Source: Bacillota bacterium
Lineage (GTDB): Bacteria; Bacillota; Clostridia; TANB77; CAG-465
NCBI GenBank assembly: GCA_023460235.1
Contig: JAEWRE010000083.1
Location: forward strand, 1-64,000
Length of the DNA stretch: 64,000 nucleotides
Direction of reading: 5' to 3'
Below are positions 29,897 to 39,885 of this stretch, one piece after another. The position numbers were made by a program, and so were the translations under genes. Every line of letters starts with the position of its first letter. Positions within the stretch are counted from its first letter, which is position 1. The notes under the pieces were generated by a model. It had not been told where the DNA came from, did not search any database, and saw only the letters and a program-made list of their open reading frames with translations.

Positions 29897-30493
29897 ATGG
29901 ATCAAATTATTTACAAAAATGTGGATTTTCTTTTTACTTTAGATCAAGTTGGAATTGTAAGACAAATTAAGGAATTAAATGAGAATGGGGTTAGTCTATT
30001 AGGATTGCTTAATATGGATGTAAACAATTTAAATAATCTTGATCTCATAAAAGGGAAGTTTAACGGCATAATAAAGACATATTATAAGGCACAAACGTTA
30101 TATAAAAATGAGAAGGTAATACTAAAGTTATTTATTAGTAATTATGATTTGATGTATGATCGCATCATTAAACTGTATAATGGAGAAGAATATTGTAACA
30201 TTAGTGAATTAATGAAACTTATGACACAAGACAATCGCTACGTAATTTTATCAGATCTTCATAATCTTATGTTCCGGATAACAAATAAGGCAAAAGTAAT
30301 TGATGAAATGTTTACATTACTTAAAGCCTATGAGATTAATGGAATTGAGATCAGAGATGAGTATCCCGATTATTTAAAATCTGCAATTAATGAATATACT
30401 GATTTAAATAATAGTATGACTAGGGTATATCAAGAATTCAATCCGGTAGAGCATGATAAAGGTAATAAAATTGATAAAAGGCTTGTACATTAG
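29897..30493 (+). CDS. Unknown 198-aa helical protein
   Basis: This gene is not recognised. ATG 29897 is preferred because GGAGGTG (29879-29885) lies 11 nt upstream; the frame also offers GTG 29876 and TTG 29888. The protein is soluble, mainly helical and mildly charged, with 'SDLHNLMFRITNKAKVIDEM' in the middle and a basic C-terminus. It has its own promoter and a hairpin terminator at 30506-30532. It sits between other orphan genes and lepA, with which it seems functionally unconnected. Confidence 0.6.
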   Translation: MDQIIYKNVDFLFTLDQVGIVRQIKELNENGVSLLGLLNMDVNNLNNLDLIKGKFNGIIKTYYKAQTLYKNEKVILKLFISNYDLMYDRIIKLYNGEEYCNISELMKLMTQDNRYVILSDLHNLMFRITNKAKVIDEMFTLLKAYEINGIEIRDEYPDYLKSAINEYTDLNNSMTRVYQEFNPVEHDKGNKIDKRLVH

Positions 30494-30505
30494 TGAGATC
30501 TTCAA

Positions 30506-30540
30506 GAATAAAGCAGAATTGTTGCTTTATTCTTTTCTTT
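30506..30540 (+). terminator. Rho-independent terminator
   Basis: A 10-bp perfect stem (30506-30515 with 30523-30532) ends in a T-rich tract before lepA. Confidence 0.75.
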
Positions 30541-30610
30541 TTTTGTTATTCTCTATTGCTTACTAGTTAAAAAATTGGTATAATTATATAAATTAGTTGA
30601 AAGGAAAGTT

Positions 30611-32416
30611 ATGGACAAACAGAAGTATATAAGAAATTTTAGTATAATAGCGCATATTGATCATGGAAAATCAACTCTTGCAGATAGATTAATTCAGATG
30701 ACAGGTAGTGTTGATCAAAGAAAGATGCATGAACAATTGCTTGATAATATGGACATTGAAAGAGAAAGAGGTATAACAATTAAATCTCAATCTGTAAGAA
30801 TGAAATATAGGGCAAAAGATGGAGAAGAATACATATTAAATTTAATTGACACACCAGGACACGTCGATTTTAATTATGAAGTATCACGTTCTCTTGCAGC
30901 ATGTGAAGGAGCTGTACTTGTAGTAGATGCTGCTCAAGGTGTTGAAGCACAGACTCTTGCAAACGTTTATTTAGCACTTGAAAATAATTTGGAAGTTTTA
31001 CCCGTTATAAATAAAGTAGATTTACCGAGTGCAAGACCAGATGAAATAAAAAAAGAAATAGAAGATATAATTGGACTTGATGCAAGTGATGCACCTTGTA
31101 TATCAGCAAAAACTGGTTTAAATGTTGAGGATGTACTTGAAACTGTTGTAAAGAATATACCTTGTCCAAAAGGCAATATTGATGCACCAACTACATGTTT
31201 AATATTTGATTCTATATATGATAACTATAGAGGTGCAGTAGCATTTATTAGAGTTGTAGATGGAAAACTAAAAAAAGGTGATCTTGCTATTACAATGTCA
31301 AATAATAAAGAGTATGACATTGTAGAAATTGGATATTTTAAACCAGGTGAGTTTGCTCAATGTGATGAATTACAAGCAGGTGAAGTTGGATATATATGTG
31401 CAAGTATTAAGAAAGTATCAGACATTAGAGTAGGTGATACTATAACATTAAAATCTAACCCAGCAAAAGTTGCACTTCCAGGTTACAAGGAAGTTAAATC
31501 AATGGTTTATGCTGGTATATTCCCAGCTGATGGAAGTGATTATGAAGAATTAAAAGAAGCTCTTGAAAAACTAAAACTAAATGACGCTTCACTTAATTAT
31601 GAACTTGAATCATCAAGTGCACTTGGACATGGTTTTAGATGTGGTTTTCTTGGACTACTTCATATGGAGATAATTGAAGAACGCTTAGAACGTGAATATG
31701 ATCTTAATCTAATCACAACAGCACCATCAGTTATATATAAAGTGCATAAATCAGACGGTGAAGTAATTGAGTTATATAACCCTTCTGAACTACCATCTAC
31801 ACAAGAAATTTCATTTATTGAAGAGCCAATAGCTAAAACAGAAATAATAGTACCAAAAGATTATGTTGGAAATGTAATGGAACTTTGTCAAGAAAGAAGA
31901 GGCGAATTTGTAAATATGAAATATATTGATGCAAATCGTGTAAGTCTTGACTACATGCTTCCTTTAAATGAAATTATATATGATTTCTTTAATAGTCTAA
32001 AATCAAGAACAAAAGGTTATGCATCTTTTGATTATGAAATTGAAAAATATCAAAGAGCAAATCTTGTAAAACTAGATATTCTTTTAAATAATGAAATAGT
32101 AGACGCACTATCTTTCATAGTAAATAGAGAAAAAGCTCCAACACGTGGAAGAAAAATGGCTGAAAAATTAAAAGAAATAATTCCAAGACAATTATTTGAA
32201 GTCCCAATACAAGCTGCAATAGGCGGTAAAGTTGTGGCAAGAGAAACTGTAAAGGCAATGAGAAAAGATGTACTTGCAAAATGCTATGGTGGAGATATAA
32301 CAAGAAAGAAAAAGCTTCTTGAAAAACAAAAAGAAGGTAAGAAAAAGATGAGACAGATAGGAAGTGTAGAACTTCCACAAGATGCATTTATGAGTGTTTT
32401 AAAGCTTGATGAATAA
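30611..32416 (+). CDS. lepA: Elongation factor 4 (LepA), ribosomal GTPase
   Basis: This protein has 601 residues, the usual LepA length. The G motifs are visible: 'AHIDHGKST' (P-loop), 'DTPGHVDF' (G3) and 'NKVD' (G4). The EF-G-like domains and the LepA-specific C-terminal domain follow ('[17 protein letters not shown]', '[20 protein letters not shown]'). EF4 acts on elongating or initiating ribosomes and supports 30S biogenesis and translation under stress. AAGGAAAG precedes ATG 30611. It is followed closely by a small membrane protein gene and rlmB. Confidence 0.97.
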   Translation: MDKQKYIRNFSIIAHIDHGKSTLADRLIQMTGSVDQRKMHEQLLDNMDIERERGITIKSQSVRMKYRAKDGEEYILNLIDTPGHVDFNYEVSRSLAACEGAVLVVDAAQGVEAQTLANVYLALENNLEVLPVINKVDLPSARPDEIKKEIEDIIGLDASDAPCISAKTGLNVEDVLETVVKNIPCPKGNIDAPTTCLIFDSIYDNYRGAVAFIRVVDGKLKKGDLAITMSNNKEYDIVEIGYFKPGEFAQCDELQAGEVGYICASIKKVSDIRVGDTITLKSNPAKVALPGYKEVKSMVYAGIFPADGSDYEELKEALEKLKLNDASLNYELESSSALGHGFRCGFLGLLHMEIIEERLEREYDLNLITTAPSVIYKVHKSDGEVIELYNPSELPSTQEISFIEEPIAKTEIIVPKDYVGNVMELCQERRGEFVNMKYIDANRVSLDYMLPLNEIIYDFFNSLKSRTKGYASFDYEIEKYQRANLVKLDILLNNEIVDALSFIVNREKAPTRGRKMAEKLKEIIPRQLFEVPIQAAIGGKVVARETVKAMRKDVLAKCYGGDITRKKKLLEKQKEGKKKMRQIGSVELPQDAFMSVLKLDE

Positions 32417-32443
32417 TTGTATATTATTTTAGAGGTGTAGTAT

Positions 32444-32974
32444 ATGAAAAAGATAATAGTATTTTTAATTATCGTTGTTTTAGTAATGGCTGTTGTATTT
32501 TATGCAATAGACTACAACAGAGTAAAAAAGGGTGAGTTACCAAAATTTACATTTAAAACTGAAAGTTACGTATATATGAAAGGAAAAGTGTATGAACACG
32601 TAGGACTTTTATATAAGATTTTTGATGCAAGAGAAATTAGTGACTATCAAAATGTATATTCAGGAACTATATTTAATAGCGTTAGATCATATTCAATAGT
32701 TACAGGAGAGACTGTTAGTATTAGAGGTCATGTAACTAATAGAAAAGTTGACGGAAGTATATATGTAAAAACTGATGTTAACAATGAGACGGAATATAAC
32801 GAAGCTTGGGTTGAAATTGATAAAGATACTATTATATTAAGAAGATCATCTGGCTTAGTTACAACAGAAGCTAGTCTAAAAGATAGTGCAAGACTAGAGA
32901 TAGGTTTTAAAAGTGTAGAAAAAGATAGCTCACCAACAACTGGTGTAGCCAAATTTATAATTATATTAGATTAG
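32444..32974 (+). CDS. Membrane-anchored protein of unknown function
   Basis: This 176-residue protein has one N-terminal transmembrane helix ('KIIVFLIIVVLVMAVVFYAI'). An extracytoplasmic beta-rich domain follows, with 'GELPKFTFKTESYVYMKGKV', a Tyr-rich stretch, and a C-terminal 'GVAKFIIILD'. It has no Cys or lipobox. It lies between lepA and rlmB with short gaps, so it is probably part of that operon. No named family is recognised with confidence. Confidence 0.6.
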   Translation: MKKIIVFLIIVVLVMAVVFYAIDYNRVKKGELPKFTFKTESYVYMKGKVYEHVGLLYKIFDAREISDYQNVYSGTIFNSVRSYSIVTGETVSIRGHVTNRKVDGSIYVKTDVNNETEYNEAWVEIDKDTIILRRSSGLVTTEASLKDSARLEIGFKSVEKDSSPTTGVAKFIIILD

Positions 32975-32983
32975 GAGTAAAAA

Positions 32984-33712
32984 ATGAGTTTAATTTATGG
33001 AAAAAATCCAGTTACAGAAGCAATTCTTGCTGGTAAAACAATAAACAAGATATATTTTCAAAGATCAAATAAAGAGCTATATGAAACTATAAAACTTGCT
33101 AAAGATAATAGAATAGTAGTAGTAGAAGCAGATAAACAAAAATTAGATAAGATGGTTGAATTTCAAAATTCTCAAGGCATAGTTGCAAGTGTAACTGAGT
33201 ATGAATATTTTGAAATTGACGATATACTTGAATATGCAAAAGAAAAGAATGAACCACCATTTATCCTTGTACTTGATAAAATTGAGGATCCACATAACTT
33301 AGGCGCAATAATTCGTAGTGCTGAATGTATGGGAGTTCATGGTATAATAATTCAAAAAAGAAATGCTTGTCAAGTTACAGATACAGTTGAAAAGGTTGCG
33401 GCTGGTGCAACTCAGTATGTTAGAATTGCAAGGGTTACAAATATAACTGAAAGTATAAAGAAGTTAAAAGATAATGGGCTTTGGATATATGGACTTGATA
33501 TGGAAGGTTCAGAAACAATATATAAAACTAAATTTGATGGTGCAATAGGAATAGTAATTGGTAATGAAGGTGATGGAATATCAAGACTTGTTAGAGAAAA
33601 CTGTGACTTTATTGTAAATATTCCTATGAGTGGTAATATAAATTCACTTAATGCATCAGTATCTGCTGCAATTTCAATATATGAAGTTGGCAGACAAAAA
33701 GCAATGAAATAG
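32984..33712 (+). CDS. rlmB: 23S rRNA (guanosine2251-2'-O)-methyltransferase, SpoU family
   Basis: This 242-residue TrmH/SpoU methyltransferase has an N-terminal substrate-binding domain ('IYGKNPVTEAILAGKTINKI') and the three knotted-fold motifs: 'LDKIEDPHNLGAIIRSAECM' (motif 1), 'IVIGNEGDGISRLVRENCD' (motif 2) and 'IPMSGNINSLNASVSAAI' (motif 3). RlmB methylates G2251 in the peptidyl-transferase P loop. Paralogues of the TrmH/TsnR type are the alternative. It starts 9 nt after the preceding gene. Confidence 0.9.
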   Translation: MSLIYGKNPVTEAILAGKTINKIYFQRSNKELYETIKLAKDNRIVVVEADKQKLDKMVEFQNSQGIVASVTEYEYFEIDDILEYAKEKNEPPFILVLDKIEDPHNLGAIIRSAECMGVHGIIIQKRNACQVTDTVEKVAAGATQYVRIARVTNITESIKKLKDNGLWIYGLDMEGSETIYKTKFDGAIGIVIGNEGDGISRLVRENCDFIVNIPMSGNINSLNASVSAAISIYEVGRQKAMK

Positions 33713-33722
33713 TTAAAAATAT

Positions 33723-33756
33723 AGTGAATGCTTTAAATTTAGTATTCACTTTTTTA
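33723..33756 (+). terminator. Rho-independent terminator after rlmB
   Basis: A 10-bp stem with one G-T pair (33723-33732 with 33741-33750) is followed by a T run. Confidence 0.75.
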
Positions 33757-33960
33757 TAACATAAATAGTTTAAATTTTTGTTAATATGTTTTTATGATTT
33801 ATGTTTAAATTATAAAATTGAATTTAGTAATGATGAAAGTACTGAAATTTTCTTTGATTATTATTTTAAATATATTCAAGAGTAATACTTGTTTTAACTT
33901 TACATAATTTTATTGATTTTTATAGTTCTTCATGTTAAAATATATATATGGTGAAAAAAA

Positions 33961-36303
33961 ATGATTGAGACAAAAAATAATAATATAGAATTACTTGCTC
34001 CTGCTGGAAATTACAACAGTTTTATTGCTGCGTGTAAATCTGGAGCAAATGCAATATATATGGGAATAGATAAATTTAATGCAAGAGTAATGGCAGAGAA
34101 CTTAACAATAGATAAGTATATTGAGTGTATTGAATATGCTCATTTAAGAGATGTTAAAGTATATCTTACATTAAATACATTGCTATATGATAATGAAATA
34201 AATGAAGCATTAGAATTAGCGTATAAACTGTATTTAAATGGACTTGATGCAGTTATAGTACAAGATATGGGGATAGCTAGTTTAATACATGAATTAATAC
34301 CAAATTTGGACCTACACGCTAGCACTCAAATGAGTGCATATAATTTAGAACAAGTAAGTGTGTTAAAAGATATGGGATTTAAAAGAGTAGTTCTTGCAAG
34401 AGAATTGAGTATCAATGAAATTGAATACATATGTAAAAATACAGATGTTGAGATTGAAGTGTTTGTACATGGCGCACTTTGTGTTTCATTTTCTGGACAA
34501 TGTTTACTTAGTTCAACAATAGGTGATAGGAGTGCTAATAGAGGAAGCTGTGCTCAACCTTGTAGAATGAAGTATAGGTTATATGATAAAGGAAGTAAAA
34601 AGCTACTATCAAGAGATGCATATTTATTAAGTAAGAAAGATATATTTGGATTTGAGCATTTAGAAAATCTAATAAATATTGGTGTTACATCACTTAAAAT
34701 AGAAGGAAGAAATAAAAATCCTGAGTATGTCGCAAACACAGTAACTAATTATAGAAAGAAAATTGATAGCATAATTTTAGGAAATAATTTTGATACTAAT
34801 ATAGCAAAAAAAGAATTAGAACAAATGTTTAATAGAGATGGACTGAGTTATGGATATTTTGAGGGTACAGATTATAGAAATAGCATAACAGAACTTTCTC
34901 CCAAAAATACAGGTATTTATCTTGGTAAAGTTATTGAAAAGAAGAATAAATTTATAAAACTAAAACTGGAAGAAGATATAGACTTGCATGATGGTATAGA
35001 AATTTATTCAGAAGATAAAGTAGTATCAACTATTGTTACATGTATAAAAGATAATAATGGGAAGATAGTTAATGAAAATGTTAGAAAAGGCAGCTATGTA
35101 TATATTGGAGATATAAATAGTAGTGTAAGTGAAAATGATTTAGTATATAAAACATCAAGCAATAAATTAAATGAGAAGTATAGAAATATTGAAGATAAGT
35201 ATAAGCCACAAATTCTTCTAAAAGTTATAATAAAACAAGATTTGAATATTAGTACTATAGCAAGATTTGAAGAACAAGAAATAATTACAGATATTGAATA
35301 TGTACCACAAATTGCAAATTCTAAATCTATAAATGAAGATACTATAATTGAATGTTTTTCTAAAACAAAAGATGAATTATTTGATTTTAATGTTAAAGAA
35401 TGCATTATTGATAACAATCTATTTGTTCCAGTATCAGCTATGAATGATTTAAGAAGAAAAACAGTACAAAATATTATTTTAAGAATTAAAGAAAAAAATA
35501 AAATTTGTAGTGATAATGAAATAAAGGAACTAGTAGATAATTTTATTAATTCAAAAGAATTAGAAATTAAAAATAATAATATAAATAGAGAAAAATACAA
35601 TTCACTTTTTATATATGATTATAATAATGTTATTGATTACATTGAACTATATAATAAAAAATACAATAAAGATCTTCAGGTTATATATATAAATATATCG
35701 GCTTTTATGAAATATGAAAAAGAGATATTTGAAAAATACTTAAATAAAGTCAAAATATACATACATATTCCAAATGTATTTTTTAGTAATTTACATAATT
35801 ATATTAAAAATAACTTAGATAGATTAGTTTCAAATGGAATAAGTGGCGTATTAGTAGGAAATTTAACTTTTATTAATGAATTAAATGTTTTAAAGAATAA
35901 ATACAGTATTAATCTAATTGCTGATTATTCTTTGAATATAACAAACATATACAGTGCAAAAAAATATGCGGATATAGGTTTTGATAAAATCACTATACTT
36001 CCAGAAACAAGTATTGAAAGCATAGTTAATATATCAAAATACTTTAATAGTGAAGCAATTGATGACTATATTACGGTTATGACTTCAAGATATTGTATGA
36101 TAGGTAGCTTTGTAGCAAATAGAAATATAGGTGAAAAATGCAGCATGCCATGCATAAAAAACAACTATGTTATAAAAGATAGCTATAATGAGAATCATGA
36201 AATAATATTAGATAATATTGACTGTATTATGAGAATAGTCAAAAAATATAATAATAAAGTAGGAGATGGATATAATTTAAACATTAGAAACTATATACTA
36301 TAA
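33961..36303 (+). CDS. U32-family protein, RlhA/TrhP-like RNA hydroxylase
   Basis: This 780-residue protein carries the U32 'peptidase' domain. 'APAGNYNSFIAACKSGANAI' opens it and 'HASTQMSAYN' follows. A Cys set ('GQCLLSS...GSCAQPCRMKY') and 'SLKIEGRNKNPEYVANTV' come next, then a long C-terminal region with a second Cys pair near the end ('GEKCSMPCIKNN'). Large U32 proteins of this plan (RlhA, TrhP) hydroxylate a base in 23S rRNA or tRNA using an Fe-S cluster and prephenate-dependent chemistry. Proteolysis is the older, less supported annotation. It ends at a strong terminator. Confidence 0.85.
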   Translation: MIETKNNNIELLAPAGNYNSFIAACKSGANAIYMGIDKFNARVMAENLTIDKYIECIEYAHLRDVKVYLTLNTLLYDNEINEALELAYKLYLNGLDAVIVQDMGIASLIHELIPNLDLHASTQMSAYNLEQVSVLKDMGFKRVVLARELSINEIEYICKNTDVEIEVFVHGALCVSFSGQCLLSSTIGDRSANRGSCAQPCRMKYRLYDKGSKKLLSRDAYLLSKKDIFGFEHLENLINIGVTSLKIEGRNKNPEYVANTVTNYRKKIDSIILGNNFDTNIAKKELEQMFNRDGLSYGYFEGTDYRNSITELSPKNTGIYLGKVIEKKNKFIKLKLEEDIDLHDGIEIYSEDKVVSTIVTCIKDNNGKIVNENVRKGSYVYIGDINSSVSENDLVYKTSSNKLNEKYRNIEDKYKPQILLKVIIKQDLNISTIARFEEQEIITDIEYVPQIANSKSINEDTIIECFSKTKDELFDFNVKECIIDNNLFVPVSAMNDLRRKTVQNIILRIKEKNKICSDNEIKELVDNFINSKELEIKNNNINREKYNSLFIYDYNNVIDYIELYNKKYNKDLQVIYINISAFMKYEKEIFEKYLNKVKIYIHIPNVFFSNLHNYIKNNLDRLVSNGISGVLVGNLTFINELNVLKNKYSINLIADYSLNITNIYSAKKYADIGFDKITILPETSIESIVNISKYFNSEAIDDYITVMTSRYCMIGSFVANRNIGEKCSMPCIKNNYVIKDSYNENHEIILDNIDCIMRIVKKYNNKVGDGYNLNIRNYIL

Positions 36304-36312
36304 AATATAAAA

Positions 36313-36355
36313 AACCTGAGATAACACCTGGAATTTTCCAGGATTATCTCAGGTT
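36313..36355. terminator. Strong nested hairpin terminator
   Basis: A 12-bp perfect stem (36313-36324 with 36344-36355) has an inner 5-bp CCTGG/CCAGG stem in its loop. It lies between convergent genes and can act in both directions. Confidence 0.75.
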
Positions 36356-36359
36356 AATT

Positions 36360-36548
36360 TTATTCTGTAACTTCTGATTTATTGCCACCACGAGGAATTT
36401 TAATTGTTTTTCTTCTTGAAGAGAAACTGGTGTTAGGTACTTTGCCCGCTAAACAATAATAATTTCTTTTTGAAAAAACAATTTTTTCATTTCGATCTAA
36501 ATTTGGATCATAAGTTTGGTCATGAGACCTCCAATAGCCTTTTTTCAA
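36360..36548 (-). CDS. Small basic protein of unknown function (62 aa)
   Basis: This gene is not recognised. A strong AGGAGG lies 8 nt before TTG 36548, which sets the start, and the gene ends at the shared terminator. The protein is basic and polar ('SHDQTYDPNLDRNEKIVF', 'SRRKTIKIPRGGNK'), with one Cys and no membrane segment. It resembles the other isolated small genes of this window in having an ideal ribosome binding site and no neighbour in its transcription unit. Confidence 0.55.
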   Translation of the reverse strand: MKKGYWRSHDQTYDPNLDRNEKIVFSKRNYYCLAGKVPNTSFSSRRKTIKIPRGGNKSEVTE

Positions 36549-36719
36549 ATGTTAATCCTCCTATTAGAATATTTATAGTAAATAAAATTAATACCTAAAT
36601 AAATTAAAATAAAAAACAATATCCGTAATAATTATACAGTTGAACAATGAAAAAATAATACTAATTATAATACATTATATTATAATTGTAAATAAAATCG
36701 TATAAATTTTCTACAAATA

Positions 36720-36748
36720 TTGACATATAAAAACAAAGGTAATATAAT
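36720..36748 (+). promoter_or_regulatory. Consensus sigma-A promoter
   Basis: A perfect TTGACA (36720-36725) and a perfect TATAAT (36743-36748) are 17 nt apart, upstream of the gene at 36806. Confidence 0.8.
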
Positions 36749-36805
36749 CTAGGTAAGTAATAAATATTTATAACTTATTATTAATATTTTATGAGGAGGA
36801 CCTTT

Positions 36806-37348
36806 ATGGGAACTTTATATCTTTTACAATGTGGGGAAACAAAAGGTGAACGGGATAAAGTACTTCAAGGATCAACTATTTCATACTTAACTGATAATGG
36901 GTATGATCAAGCTCATTACTTTAAAGATGCTCTATCGGGAATTGATATTAAAACTATTTTCTTCGCATCAACGACTAGTTGCAGAGATACAGCAAATATT
37001 ATAGCTGAAGGGCGAAAAATCAAATTAATACCTGAAAATAGCATAATGTCGATATATTTTGGCAGATATGAGAATAAGAAGAATGTAACTACTAATGAGT
37101 TAGCTCATATTTTTAGTTATGAAGAAAATGATAATTTTGGAGAAAGTTTTTCTGATTTTGTTAATCGTATTAGAAATACTCTTCTAAAATATCAAGGGGA
37201 GGATAAGATTGTAATTGTTGCAAATTCATATGCATTTATAGTACTTAAAGCATTACTACGTAAAGATGAAGTACCGATCTCATCTGACTTTGTTATGAAA
37301 CTTATAGACACAACTGGCAGAGATGCTGTACTTTCATTTAATATTTAA
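36806..37348 (+). CDS. Histidine-phosphatase-like protein lacking the catalytic residues
   Basis: This 180-residue protein has the layout of the phosphoglycerate mutase/histidine phosphatase superfamily. The N-terminal 'LYLLQCGETKGERDKVLQG' aligns with the usual 'L.RHGET..N....GG'. It also has 'FFASTTSCRDTANII' (usual 'SS.L.RA..TA'), 'SIYFGRYEN' (usual 'FG.WEG') and 'IVIVANSYAFIVLKALL' (usual 'V.HG..IR.L'). The phosphorylated His (RHG reads QCG) and the second His are both missing, so phosphatase activity is unlikely. A binding or regulatory role is inferred. GAGGAGGA precedes ATG 36806, and the promoter is perfect. Confidence 0.7.
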   Translation: MGTLYLLQCGETKGERDKVLQGSTISYLTDNGYDQAHYFKDALSGIDIKTIFFASTTSCRDTANIIAEGRKIKLIPENSIMSIYFGRYENKKNVTTNELAHIFSYEENDNFGESFSDFVNRIRNTLLKYQGEDKIVIVANSYAFIVLKALLRKDEVPISSDFVMKLIDTTGRDAVLSFNI

Positions 37349-37433
37349 TTTTATGAAAAAAAGGTTACTATTTTGTGGTAATCTTTTTTCTATTATATCA
37401 TCATAATAATAATACATTGTAGTTCACATAAAA

Positions 37434-37462
37434 TTGACAAAAAAATTAGATTATGATATAAT
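37434..37462 (+). promoter_or_regulatory. Near-consensus promoter with extended -10
   Basis: TTGACA (37434-37439), a 17-nt spacer ending TATGA, and TATAAT (37457-37462) lie 68 nt before the next ATG. Confidence 0.75.
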
Positions 37463-37530
37463 TAAAATAAGAAAAGTGAATTTTGTTTTCTTTAATAATT
37501 GAAGAAAAATAAAAAATCGGAGGAGTATAT

Positions 37531-37896
37531 ATGGAAAGATACATTTCAGAGTTTTATGATGCAGAAAATGATTATGTTATTGCTAGCGGAGTTTTAAAAG
37601 TTAGTTACCCCTATCGTATATTTGAATTCTTTGCAGAAAAAACGCTAGAGCAGTTAAAGCTCCCCAAAATTGATGGAGCTTACAAAAATGAATTTACTGT
37701 TTCCAACAAAAAAATTGTTTGCACTTATGAAAGTGTATCTGGATATGTTCCAATAAAAAATTTCACAGGTACAATTGTAGGGACTAACATTGAGTTTTCT
37801 GCAACTCAAGTTGGAGAGTGGAATTATATACTTAATTTCTGTGGACATCCTGAAGAAGTGGATAACATTTTAAAAAAATTAAAAATTTCACTTTAA
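37531..37896 (+). CDS. Unknown 121-aa protein
   Basis: This gene is not recognised. It is a small soluble protein with alternating strands ('NEFTVSNKKIVCTYESVSGY', 'FTGTIVGTNIEFSATQVGEW') and a short C-terminal helix, so a compact beta-sandwich or barrel is plausible. CGGAGGAG precedes ATG 37531. It is a one-gene unit with its own promoter and a terminator 10 nt after the stop. Confidence 0.6.
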   Translation: MERYISEFYDAENDYVIASGVLKVSYPYRIFEFFAEKTLEQLKLPKIDGAYKNEFTVSNKKIVCTYESVSGYVPIKNFTGTIVGTNIEFSATQVGEWNYILNFCGHPEEVDNILKKLKISL

Positions 37897-37905
37897 GAAT
37901 GTCAA

Positions 37906-37937
37906 AAAACTCGCAATTAATTTGCGAGTTTTCATTT
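37906..37937 (+). terminator. Rho-independent terminator
   Basis: An 11-bp perfect stem (37906-37916 with 37922-37932) with a short TTAAT loop is followed by a T-rich tail. Confidence 0.8.
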
Positions 37938-38227
37938 ATTTTTATAATTAAAATAAAAAATATTTAATGAAAATTTATGTAAGACAAACTATGCTTTAAA
38001 TAGTATATTTTGTCTTTTTATTTTTATTTAATAAAAACTATTGCTTATTAATATATTTTATTATATAATTTAATTGATATATTTTAATTTATGTAATATA
38101 TATCATTGCATTATGAAGAAAATACAAAATAAATTCTAAATAATGGATTTAATTGAATTAAACATTACAGATTATATATTTTGATATAATTTTGTACATT
38201 GAAAATTAAATATTGGAGGGAGTAAAT
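37938..38227. other. AT-rich gene-free stretch before rny
   Basis: No gene with a plausible ribosome binding site was found. The only signal seen is a TGA-extended TATAAT at 38185-38190, about 40 nt before the rny start, which probably belongs to the rny promoter. Confidence 0.5.
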
Positions 38228-39775
38228 ATGTCATTAACGATACTATGTTCTGCTATCGCGTTTTTACTTGGTTCTCTTGTTTTCTTTTTTATTGGAGTAC
38301 AATATAGAAAAAGAGTTGCAGAGGCTAAAGTAAGATCAGCTGAAGAGCAGGCAGAAAAAATAATTGAAGATAGTAAAAAAGATGCTGAACGTCTTAAAAA
38401 GGAAGCCATTTTACAAGCAAAAGATGAAATGATTATCCAAAAAGACGATTTTGAAAAAGAAGCAAGAATTAGAAAAAAAGAATTACAAGATGTTGAAAAT
38501 AGAATTAATCAAAGACAAGATCTTGTAGATAAAAGAGCAGCTTTGATTGAAGAAAAAGAAAATAACATTATAAGAAAAAGTGAAGAAATCATACAAAAAG
38601 AAAAAGAACTTCAAAAAGCTCATGAAAGAGAAATGGAAAAATTAAGTGAAATTTCTAAAATGACAGTTGATGAAGCTAAATCTGCTATAATGGATAATCT
38701 TGAAAATGATATGAGGTCTGAAATGGCTGAATATATAAAATCTGAGCAAGAAAAAGCAAAAGAAGAAGTTGAGAAAAAAGCAAAAGAAATTTTAGTTGGT
38801 GCTATTCAAAGATGTGCTACTGACCATACTTCTGAAGCTACAGTAACAGTTGTTTCATTACCTAATGATGATCTAAAAGGTAGAATTATAGGTAGAGAAG
38901 GAAGAAATATAAAAACTATTGAAACACTTACTGGTATTGACTTAATTATTGATGATACACCTGATGTAATTGTATTATCAAGTTTTGATCCTATAAGAAG
39001 AGAAGTAGCAAGAATTGCTATTGAAAGACTTATAGCTGATGGAAGAATTCATCCAGGTAAAATTGAAGAAATGATTGAAAAAGCAAAAGTTGAAGTAGAA
39101 AACACTATAAAAGAGGAAGGCGAGAGAGCTCTATATGAAACTGGAGTTGTAAATTTACATCCAGAACTTATTAAGCTTCTTGGTAAACTTAGATATAGAA
39201 CAAGCTATGGACAAAATGTTTTAAATCATTCAATTGAAGTTTCAAATATTGCTGGTACACTTGCTGTTGAACTTGGACTTGATCCAACAGTAGCAAAAAG
39301 AGCAGGATTACTTCATGATATAGGTAAATCTTTTGATCATGATGTTGAAGGAACACATGTAAGCTTAGGTATTGAACTTTTAAGAAAATACAAAGAAAAA
39401 GATGAAATTATATGGGGTATGGAAGCACATCATGGTGATACAGATCCTAAAACTATTGAAGCAATACTTGTTCAAGCTGCAGATATAGTTTCTGCATCAA
39501 GACCTGGCGCACGTAAAGAAACTGTTAGCACATATATCAAGAGATTACAAAAACTTGAAGAAATATGTAATTCATATGATGGAGTTGATAAATCATATGC
39601 AATACAAGCAGGAAGAGAAATTAGAATTATTGTTAAACCAGATCAAGTTGATGATTCCTCAATGATAATACTAGCTAGAAAAGTAGCAAAACAAATTCAA
39701 GATGAAATGGTATATCCAGGACAAATTAAAGTTAATGTTATTCGCGAAATGAGAGCTATTGAACTTGCAAAATAA
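38228..39775 (+). CDS. rny: Ribonuclease Y, membrane-anchored RNA decay endonuclease
   Basis: This 515-residue protein has an N-terminal transmembrane helix ('[18 protein letters not shown]') and a long coiled coil (about 25-190). A KH RNA-binding domain ('[20 protein letters not shown]') precedes the HD hydrolase domain with '[18 protein letters not shown]' and 'AHHGDTDP'. RNase Y starts mRNA decay and is the scaffold of the Firmicutes degradosome. ATG 38228 has GGAGGGAG upstream; the frame is open from 38213. In Bacillus, ymdB follows rny directly; here it lies about 4.5 kb downstream. Confidence 0.97.
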   Translation: MSLTILCSAIAFLLGSLVFFFIGVQYRKRVAEAKVRSAEEQAEKIIEDSKKDAERLKKEAILQAKDEMIIQKDDFEKEARIRKKELQDVENRINQRQDLVDKRAALIEEKENNIIRKSEEIIQKEKELQKAHEREMEKLSEISKMTVDEAKSAIMDNLENDMRSEMAEYIKSEQEKAKEEVEKKAKEILVGAIQRCATDHTSEATVTVVSLPNDDLKGRIIGREGRNIKTIETLTGIDLIIDDTPDVIVLSSFDPIRREVARIAIERLIADGRIHPGKIEEMIEKAKVEVENTIKEEGERALYETGVVNLHPELIKLLGKLRYRTSYGQNVLNHSIEVSNIAGTLAVELGLDPTVAKRAGLLHDIGKSFDHDVEGTHVSLGIELLRKYKEKDEIIWGMEAHHGDTDPKTIEAILVQAADIVSASRPGARKETVSTYIKRLQKLEEICNSYDGVDKSYAIQAGREIRIIVKPDQVDDSSMIILARKVAKQIQDEMVYPGQIKVNVIREMRAIELAK

Positions 39776-39777
39776 TA

Positions 39778-39814
39778 AAAAGAATGTATAAAGTAAAATT
39801 TATACATTCTTTTT
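39778..39814 (+). terminator. Rho-independent terminator after rny
   Basis: A stem of at least 11 bp (39781-39791 with 39800-39810) is followed by a run of seven T. Confidence 0.8.
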
Positions 39815-39885
39815 TTGTTTTTTATTTAAATTAATATTGTATAAATTTGGTAAAATTTACAAATAATAAATTTAGGGTGATGATA

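Noticed and set aside
33757..33960. Possible small RNA or gene between rlmB and the U32 gene
   Set aside because: Only AT-rich sequence with short frames and no ribosome binding site is present. The only clear structure is the rlmB terminator just before it.
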